Source of the DNA: Adineta steineri
Lineage: Eukaryota; Rotifera; Eurotatoria; Adinetida; Adinetidae
Direction of reading: 5' to 3'
DNA: 64,000 nt
Assembly (NCBI GenBank): GCA_905250115.1
Contig: CAJNOI010000086.1
Coordinates: 175,082 to 239,081 of the forward strand
The notes under the pieces were generated by a model. The model had not been told where the DNA came from. It worked only from the letters and a program-made list of their open reading frames with translations, and made no database searches. The position numbers and the translations under genes are program-made. Positions 57,026-64,000 of the stretch are shown piece by piece (position 1 is the first letter of the stretch; the number at the start of each line of letters is the position of its first letter).

Positions 57026-58903
57026 AAACTTTAGATGTTGATAATGTTGCTCGGGAAGAATTGATTTGAAATACCTTCAAAAATTTAAAATTCAGTTTTC
57101 AAGTTGCAAAACAAATTTTCAAAAATCCAAAATTGAAGTTATTGTCTACTTTAGAATTTATATCTATGAAGTTTCATATGACTATGGTTCTCTATTTAGA
57201 AAAGAGAACGGCTTGACATGATTGATTTTTACTAGCACTGTTTTTGAAAACATACTATTGCAATGTTTTTTATGTTTGTTTTAATAACTATATTATGAAC
57301 AAAAATATGAGATATTTGTGATGATGTTGACAATAAAAATAAGGGTTACTCATCGCATATGAAAAACTTACTGATATCCAAATAGTAAAGTTAGACGATA
57401 TTCGTTCCCTTTATATGTCGTAAAAAGCCTTAATTGAGATGGTAAATGATACGTAGTGGTACGGTACTAAATAGAGTCCAACTTAGCTTCAATCATGTTT
57501 AAAGTTTTATGTAAAGAGTGTGGTTCAAGTCGACTTGTAAACCATATTTCCATCAGACGTTTCTACAACAATAACAAGAATAATAAGTACACTCTAAATA
57601 AAAGTGGTGCTCTACTAAACCCTCAAAAAAGGTTTCGCCGTTATGAAAAAAGTCTTCAAACATGTTAAAAGCTTGAAAAACACAATAAAAAATTCTACAA
57701 AGCCATTAAAGAATCTTTCAGTGTATCGTGGGGAAGAATCTTGTCCTACAAAACCTTTTTTTAAGTTCAGGACACCGAAAAAAAGGTTTCGTGAAGAAAT
57801 ACGAAACTTTTAGGGTTTTGTATTAAACTCCACAAGAACATTAGGATTTAGTAGGAAACTATTCGGGTGAGTGTGGGTAAACGAAATATAAAGCACCCAC
57901 ACCCAAAATGAAAGGTCGAAAAAGTCGTCTGATTATGTATGATTCTACTCAGTTTTTTATGCTGATTCTGAATATCATATCTATTTGGACTGGAATAATA
58001 ATTTTTGTAATCAAAGTCTACAGATTATTAATGAAAAACACTGAAAACTGCGTCCCGGATGTAGTATACCTCAGAAGATTTCTAGTGGTCATACGTTTTT
58101 GACTTTCGCTACTATATGGTTTGTAGCTTTCGAAAAGGGCTATCAAATAAGCATAGCCAAATTTCTGATCATTTCAATTTTTCTATTCAAACATCTCAAA
58201 AAATGGAATAATAAAGTGCTGATTTATATATGAAATTACAGCTCCATTAAATTGCTATCAATTTCATCATTTCAGCACCATCTTATCATATAAAATTCAA
58301 TCAAGTCTGAAGAAGACCATTATTAGGCTAATGACGCAAAATGAGGTATTTTGTTGATATGCTTTAACTTTTGAAAGTCGTTTAAAGCCTCATGAACTTT
58401 ACATAAAAATGTTCGCCTCAACTTGCTCTTTACACTGATATAAAATTCAATACGGTTTGTCGGGGGGGGGGGGGGGGGGATGGGTTGATTCTGTATTATA
58501 TGCGTCCCCGTTCTTTCACTAAATCATGCAATTATCATAAGACATCAAAGGTCTTCCTTAATATCTTTTCCAAAATATTTGAAAAGCTTCACATGGTAGT
58601 AATTCTAGTAATGAATAATTACAAATATCAAGAGTATTAAGCACATCGTCGCTCTTTCTCATTCACCTTTATTGGACGTGTTCTGCTTTATTCTTTCAAT
58701 ATTTTCTAACGACAACCTTCGCTATCTAAGCCGTATGATAATATCAACTGTATGAATGATGCATTAAACCTTTATCAGTCTTACTTATCTTTTCTTTTTG
58801 ATATTAACATTAAAAAACATTTTGAAAGATTTTAAACAAAGATATGAGGGTAAGTTAAGAGTCTTGTTGATACTAATATTTGAATTTTATATTTATTTAG
58901 AAT
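57026..58903. other. Intergenic, with telomere-like hairpin 8 and a poly-G tract
   Basis: No supported gene. A hairpin lies at 57,864-57,905 and an uninterrupted run of 18 G at about 58,462-58,479. A splice acceptor (ATTTATTTAG) ends at 58,900 just before the DOMON gene's ATG, suggesting a 5' UTR intron. Confidence 0.5.
57864..57905. repeat. Telomere-like hairpin 8
   Basis: Left GGGTGAGTGTGGGT, right ACCCACACCC, loop about 17 bp. Confidence 0.75.
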
Positions 58904-59883
58904 ATGTATTTTCTAACTATATTAGTTTTATTTCAAGTTATCAGTAACATTCAATGTCTTTCCAGTCCTATTCGACAGTTTACAACATATCGGAATGCAA
59001 CTGAACTTATGAAGAATGTTGCCGACTTGTGGTGGACAGTGGACGATGTTGATAAAGAGATTACTTTCGAATTACATGTCAAGACAACAGGATGGGTTGC
59101 TCTCGGCATTGCATCAAGTAAAGTTTCGCACTAATTGTGCGTTGGATACGAACGTGTATCTATGAACTGTTGAAGAAGAATAAATCTCTATATCGCAAAA
59201 GTTTCAACCCAAAGAAAGTGACTAACGTTCCGTTCTTCTTCTTGTCTATATAATGTACAAGAACAATGTTTTGGTATGTAGTTAAAATTTTCAACTAAGT
59301 ATCATAAGAAATTGTGATATTTCGAGTTCTTACTAGAGTATCTATGCATAAGATTCGTCATTAGGATTTTTGAAGTATCGAAATAAGATATATTAGTATC
59401 AATTCTGAAGCGCAAAAAAATACCTTGACATCTTCTTTTAGCTGAAGAAAACAGTAGAGATGCAGACATGGGAATTGGTTGGATTAATGCAAATGGACAA
59501 TTTTATTTTGAGGTAAAGCTAACTATCATCGTAGCACTCTAATTCATTTTTTATTATGATAAAAAACAGGATCGTTTTGCTCATGGCTTTGTACTGCCAG
59601 TCAAGGACTCAACAACACAGGATTGGTTTGGCTTGCAGGGACGAGAAGAAAATGATTGGACAGCTATTCAATTTAAGCGTGCATTGGATACGCATGACAC
59701 TATGGATTTTCCCATACGAGTAAGTTCTATCATTGTCATTTACATCTTCCTTATTCATTTGTTCTCTTTCAGTCAGGAATTAATGTTCTCTTATTTGCCT
59801 ATGGACCCGTCGATCCTAATCCTGATATAACATATCATGAAGATCGTCGCAGCACACATAGACTTTCTCTTTGGAAGTCTTAA
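58904..59883 (+). CDS. Secreted single-DOMON-domain protein (DBH/MOXD-like)
   Basis: Four exons, 58904-59117, 59442-59512, 59570-59719 and 59773-59883, give 181 aa. A signal peptide (MYFLTILVLFQVISNIQC) is followed by one DOMON domain: WTVDDVDKEITFELHV, TTGWVALGIAS, DADMGIGWINANGQFYFEDR, QDWFGLQGREENDWTAIQFK, RALDTHDTMDFPI, then LLFAYGPVDPNPDITYHEDR near the end. This is the pattern of the N-terminal DOMON of dopamine beta-hydroxylase and MOXD proteins, which may bind heme or sugar. The copper monooxygenase domains that normally follow are absent: the gene ends with TAA after LSLWKS, and no matching exons follow. It is a stand-alone secreted DOMON protein, a form also known in animals; function unknown. 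Confidence 0.8.
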
Positions 59884-61434
59884 CAAAATCAGAATATACT
59901 TTTTTTAAATTATAGATCGGTTTGAACTATAATAAATAATATCGTATTTTTTTTCTTATACTATTCATCAATGCACACTTCACATTAATCTCATGACGGC
60001 ATCCTAGGGAAACGTTGATGAGTAGACGACTGTATTAGAACAATTTCCACCTCGAGCGTGTGAAGTGTGAGATAACTGAAATAAATATCTATACTCATGA
60101 ACGTATTGAATAAATATTTTGAATTAAAAAATATAACTTTTTATTTATAAACAATTATGACTTAAGATTGTTGTTGTACGTTTGTGAAAGATAGAGTGTG
60201 GGTGTGGATATGGGTGCTGATGAAGATTAACAAAAGATACATCTGCATCCGCACTCGATTTTTTTTTTAAAACAAAAACTTTGGCTTTGTTAGATTGTGG
60301 CGCTGAGCTTTATAACATTTAAAATAGCAAAGAAATCTTCTCATACAGAATCAGATCAGAGAAAAAAAAGTCTCAAGAAAAACACAAAACAAGTCTTTAG
60401 TTTGATTATCATGATTTTTTTTTCTATGAAAAGATATAAGAAAAAACTGAGAGCAATTCATCAGAGGTTATCGACTATTGTGAATCGAATAAGTACATGC
60501 AGAGACATATGTGCCGTACTTTTTTCTTTATGTGAGTGTCATTTCCACTCCAAAACTAATGTAAGTAATGTTTTGAATGCGATATTATCAAACAAAAAAA
60601 TTAATTTTTCCCGTATCAAATAAGCAGAAGAAAATAAATTCCTTATCCTTCAGTGTTTTGTATAAAAACAACACAATTTATTGGTAGAACCAGTTCTTAC
60701 GTTTCATACATGATAACCGAAGCAGTGGTTGACACGTGCTGGCTAGATTCTTCATTGACTGAAGCCTATACAGAAGCTCGAATTATTGCAATAACCGAAG
60801 CTATCGAGAAAAACTACTGTAAAGTCCTCAAAACCCATCATAGAATCAATAAATCCTTGTGCATTCAATAGTAGAGATTATGAGCGAATTTAACTATGTA
60901 TAAATAGCTAAATCTGTATTTTGTTGAACATTGCTGGTTTTTTAGGAATCGGGATCCTTAGTGAATTAGTCTTAAGTTTATTCTATTATATATTATTCAT
61001 GATAATGTTTCACACGTAATAATCCAGATCATTTGTAGTTGTTAATGAATTGTACAAATGTCGATATGTATATAATGTGATATTATCCTTTCATTAGATA
61101 AAATCATCAGTTTCTAATTGTTTTTTTTCATGTTACGCATGTGAATGAATCGTATCAAATATAATTCTTGAATAATAATCGTTCATTAAGTTTAAAATAA
61201 TTTATAAATCAGGGCATGAGAATCCGCCGATAGATATAGTATTCAGACGATATCCAAAGCAACTCAAGATAATAAAATATTATTCAATTTATGTGAATTA
61301 AGTAAGTCTGTATTTTAATCTTACCTTCTGCTCGCATTCTCACGCAAAGAAAAATCAACTATGTAGAAAAAAATGCTGTTTTTCATTTTCACAATATTCT
61401 ACCTCTTAATATAACTTACGACAAAGTATTAAAC
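59884..61434. other. Intergenic, with telomere-like hairpin 9
   Basis: Hairpin at 60,193-60,257. Open stretches at 60,297-60,623 and 60,653-60,871 lack an ATG at the right place or known features and were not accepted. No RNA genes seen. Confidence 0.45.
60193..60257. repeat. Telomere-like hairpin 9
   Basis: Left GAGTGTGGGTGTGGATATGG, right CATCTGCATCCGCACTC, loop about 28 bp. Downstream of the DOMON gene. Confidence 0.75.
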
Positions 61435-61689
61435 ATGAAGTGCAATATATTATCATGTCTATTATTTGCTATGGTCTTCTTGTCGATCATGACAACAAAA
61501 ATGATGATGGTTAATGCTTATCCATCAAATGGTACTTCTGTTACCTGTAGTTGTCGCTGTTTAAACTGGTCTGAATTTAGCACCCCATCAGAACCAATGG
61601 CTAGTTGTGATACCTGCAATGCTGCTGCTTGTCGAAAAATGGGAGGCAGTTGTACAAGTGGTACTATAACTGGAATTAGTTGCACTTAA
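61435..61689 (+). CDS. Small secreted Cys-rich protein
   Basis: An 84-residue single-exon frame. Residues 1 to about 28 (MKCNILSCLLFAMVFLSIMT ...VNA) form a signal peptide. The mature part of about 55 residues has eight Cys: CSCRC near its start, then CDTCNAAAC, then two near the C-terminus (SCTSG and ISCT). No known family recognised; the even number of Cys suggests a disulfide-stabilised extracellular peptide. AATAAAG follows at about 61,738. Unlike the peptide at 1,408 it is not cationic. Confidence 0.65.
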   Translation: MKCNILSCLLFAMVFLSIMTTKMMMVNAYPSNGTSVTCSCRCLNWSEFSTPSEPMASCDTCNAAACRKMGGSCTSGTITGISCT

Positions 61690-63395
61690 AATTTTCAAAT
61701 TTTTTGTTTTTACATCTTGTAAAACAATTCATCATGAAATAAAGAAAAAGATACAATGATAAAACTTCGATATATTTAATTTATTCATTTTTACGCTCAT
61801 CAATCCAACTCGCTCTAATTATTTATATAATTTCCTATTCAAATTTTTCTTTCTTAGAATATTTACAATTATTAGCATTGTTTATTAATAAAAAGAAATT
61901 TTATTTAAACCTTCCAGTCTCATAGTATCATAAAAGCAATATTTATTTTATAATTATTTTTCATAATAAAAATTATAAAACTCAGGACAAAATATCTTGT
62001 AAAGAAAGAGATAAAGAGTATGCTAGAACATTTGCGTGGCAGGCATCACCTTTATATATTTTCTTTCTATATTCAATAGAACATCATTCGCATATAAGTC
62101 ACTTTCTTTTAATGTGTTTTCTCTTATGTGTGCGACCTAATGTAAGTGTAAGTGTGTTCATTGTTTATTTTAAAAGTAAAAAGAGATTCTCAAGAACATA
62201 ACATCTGACAATCTACATAGAAGATATATAATCATTTCCTAAGAAAGTTCCCGAACGCACAAGAAAAATTTTAAAAAAATACTGTGATTCAACTAGAATT
62301 TTTTTCTTTACGCAGTCTCAGATATCCTTCAAAGAAAGTATAACAAGTGCTTCATTTATTGATGGGGAAGTACGATTTTTATGATGAAAATAACATGCGA
62401 GAAAACGCAGGTTATGAAGGATATGTGTCTCTGTATCTAAAATAAGCTACTTTAACAAATTATTTTGGAACTAAAAGGGTTACATCATAGCATTCAAGCT
62501 TTTATACTTTAAGAGAATTTCCAAGAATATTCTTATACGATTATATCTTAACAACTTCTATCAAATAAGATCATAGTTTAATCAAGATAGTTTTGTTTTT
62601 AATTATATATTCTCAAAATGTTTATAATCATCTATCATTGTTCATATTATTCATAATATTATCTTGTTTTTTGTGTTATATCTAGTAGTGTAAACCGTGC
62701 AGATAAGCAACCGCCGCCAATTATCCTACCGGCTTACACCTCTATTTATGTCATCAAAACAAACTCTTAAAAGTAAATGAAGTTTTTCTAAAGAATATTA
62801 TGATAACAGGAATAAATGTTTATAACCTTGGGTTCATTTTCTAATGTATAAAAATTTGAATAGATAGTTTCTATAAAAAATATATTGCATCAAAATGCAC
62901 TGACGGGCCATTTTATATATTAAAAAAATATATATTTTTAAATTAAAAAAAAATATGGCGGGGAATAGTTCTTTGACAAAAATGATTTTGATGTTCTTTA
63001 GTTAGATAAAACTAAATATTGTCCATAGTGTATAAAGAGAAATATTATTTGATATTTTACTTCAGATATTCTCTAATAGAATTTCTTTACAATACAATTC
63101 AGACTATGATTTAAGAATAATTCAGAGATATTGAATTGAATACTATTTTTATTAGAAAGAGAATCTTTTTATTCTTTTAATGAAACTAATCTGAAGCAAA
63201 AACAAAATTCTGCTTTTTTTATTAATTTCTTTTTTCCTTTGCAACATTAGATTACAACGACATATTTCTATAACATTCATCAGATATATATATATAATTA
63301 CTCTAACAAGAGAACAGCTAAAAGTAAATTTCTTTTTTTCAAACAACATATTTATTAATGAGAGTTTCTATTTTTTTTCTATAGATATTCTAACG
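61690..63395. other. Intergenic; 5' region of GPCR 3
   Basis: AT-rich; no gene seen. A locally GC-richer stretch near 62,690-62,740 has short inverse ends (GTGTAAACCG and CGGCTTACAC) but does not fold as a tRNA. A TTTTCTATAG acceptor ends at about 63,384, twelve bases before the GPCR 3 ATG, which points to a 5' UTR intron. Confidence 0.45.
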
Positions 63396-64000
63396 ATGTC
63401 TTCACAATCTTCTTCAACAAATTATATTTTATTATTAAAATCAATAACTAAATATTTATATCAAATAGGTGCTCCAATTTTAATATGTATTGGTAGTATT
63501 AGTTGTATATTAAGTTTAATTGTATTCACAAAAAAATCTTTACAAAAAAATCCATGTTCACTTTATTTTATTTCATATAATATAGCCAATCTTATTTTAA
63601 TGTATTCATCTATATTAACAGTAACATTATCAGCTGGTTATGGTATTTCTCCTTCTGCATATAATTTAGCTTTTTGTCGTTATAATTTATATATGGCAAT
63701 TCTAATCGATATTCTTAGTTCATCTTATTTAGTTTTAGCTTCGATTGATCGAATGTTAGTGACTTCTGTGAATGTTAAAACAAGACAACGAAGTACTCGT
63801 CGTTTTGCATATTTCAGTATTATTAGTATAACAATATTTTGGATATTATTTCATAGTCATATATTATCTTCAGCAGTTATTACACAAGTTACACCAAATA
63901 ATTTTGTTTGTAATCTACCACCTGGAACAGATCTGATATTACATTCTTATTATTCACTTATAGTTAAAGCATTATTAATACCATTATTAATGATTATATT
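63396..64000 (+). CDS. Rhodopsin-like orphan GPCR 3 (5' part, runs off the window)
   Basis: Open frame from the ATG at 63,396 to the window edge (about 201 codons). MSSQSSSTNYILLLK is followed by hydrophobic segments TM1 (QIGAPILICIGSISCILSLI), TM2 (SYNIANLILMYSSILTVTL), TM3 (YMAILIDILSSSYLVLASID), TM4 (YFSIISITIFWILF) and the start of TM5. The TM3 end is SIDRM, so the Asp-Arg of the DRY motif is kept, unlike GPCR 1 and 2. A Cys before TM3 (AFCRYNLY) and one in extracellular loop 2 (NNFVCNLPPG) can form the usual disulfide. It is a divergent relative of GPCR 1/2, not a recent copy. Ligand unknown. Confidence 0.75.
   Translation, partial: MSSQSSSTNYILLLKSITKYLYQIGAPILICIGSISCILSLIVFTKKSLQKNPCSLYFISYNIANLILMYSSILTVTLSAGYGISPSAYNLAFCRYNLYMAILIDILSSSYLVLASIDRMLVTSVNVKTRQRSTRRFAYFSIISITIFWILFHSHILSSAVITQVTPNNFVCNLPPGTDLILHSYYSLIVKALLIPLLMII

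Noticed and set aside
60297-60871. Two plus-strand open frames after the DOMON gene
   Set aside because: The first begins without ATG and is Lys/Ser/Phe-rich. The second has a TEA-rich stretch but no signal, domain or splice link.
62690-62760. GC-richer stretch considered as a tRNA or small RNA
   Set aside because: Only short inverse ends; no T-loop or anticodon arm pattern.
1-64000. CRISPR arrays, rRNA, tRNA, bacterial operons
   Set aside because: No regular spacer-repeat array, no rRNA-like tracts, no convincing tRNA fold. Gene structure is eukaryotic throughout.

Overview
The window reads as nuclear DNA of a small invertebrate, most likely a bdelloid rotifer. It is strongly AT-rich, its genes carry many very short introns (about 45-100 bp, GT...AG), and poly(A) signals follow several genes. 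The clearest products are animal types: an ABCG half-transporter, CLOCK-type bHLH-PAS proteins, rhodopsin-like GPCRs, apple/PAN, vWA and DOMON secreted proteins, and a tnp2-type transposon. The bdelloid call is an inference. It rests on the gene types, the palindromic duplication, GTGTGGG-type motifs that resemble the bdelloid telomere unit as I recall it, and a bacterial-style kelch protein.

Layout. 1-0.8 kb: 3' end of an ABCG2-like transporter. 1.4 kb: small secreted Cys-rich (defensin-like) peptide. 3.1 kb: small hypothetical protein. 4.5-5.6 kb: secreted vWA protein with two in-frame stops. 7.4-8.4 kb: orphan 340-aa protein. 8.8-35.4 kb: a complex duplication with four copies of a CLOCK-like gene (A, C apparently intact; B, D broken) and two copies of an orphan GPCR. 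An inverted repeat with ~8-kb arms (about 13.6-22.2 and 27.4-35.4 kb) encloses a spacer carrying CLOCK C, and the CLOCK A block is repeated directly in that spacer. 35.9-38.6 kb: secreted Cys-rich/Thr-rich/seven-kelch protein. 39.1-45.2 kb: a complete-looking tnp2/CACTA-like DNA transposon with an intron-split 798-aa transposase, a second 498-aa BEN-like protein and GC-rich subterminal repeats. 47.5-50.3 kb: secreted apple/PAN protein with a recent internal exon-intron duplication and a short assembly gap. 50.5-53.4 kb: two arrays of a ~155-bp satellite flanking a decayed OB-fold-like gene. 55.3-57.1 kb: decayed coding fragments. 58.9-59.9 kb: secreted single DOMON protein. 61.4 kb: small secreted Cys-rich protein. 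63.4 kb to the end: 5' part of a third GPCR.

Scattered between genes are about ten hairpins of 40-80 bp whose arms are degenerate GTGTGGGTGTGGATG-type sequence. They look like inverted interstitial telomere-like repeats. They recur near duplication edges and, together with the palindromic CLOCK/GPCR region, are the most unusual structures here.

Intron boundaries were placed by eye from GT/AG and reading-frame continuity. Coordinates inside multi-exon genes may be off by a base or two.
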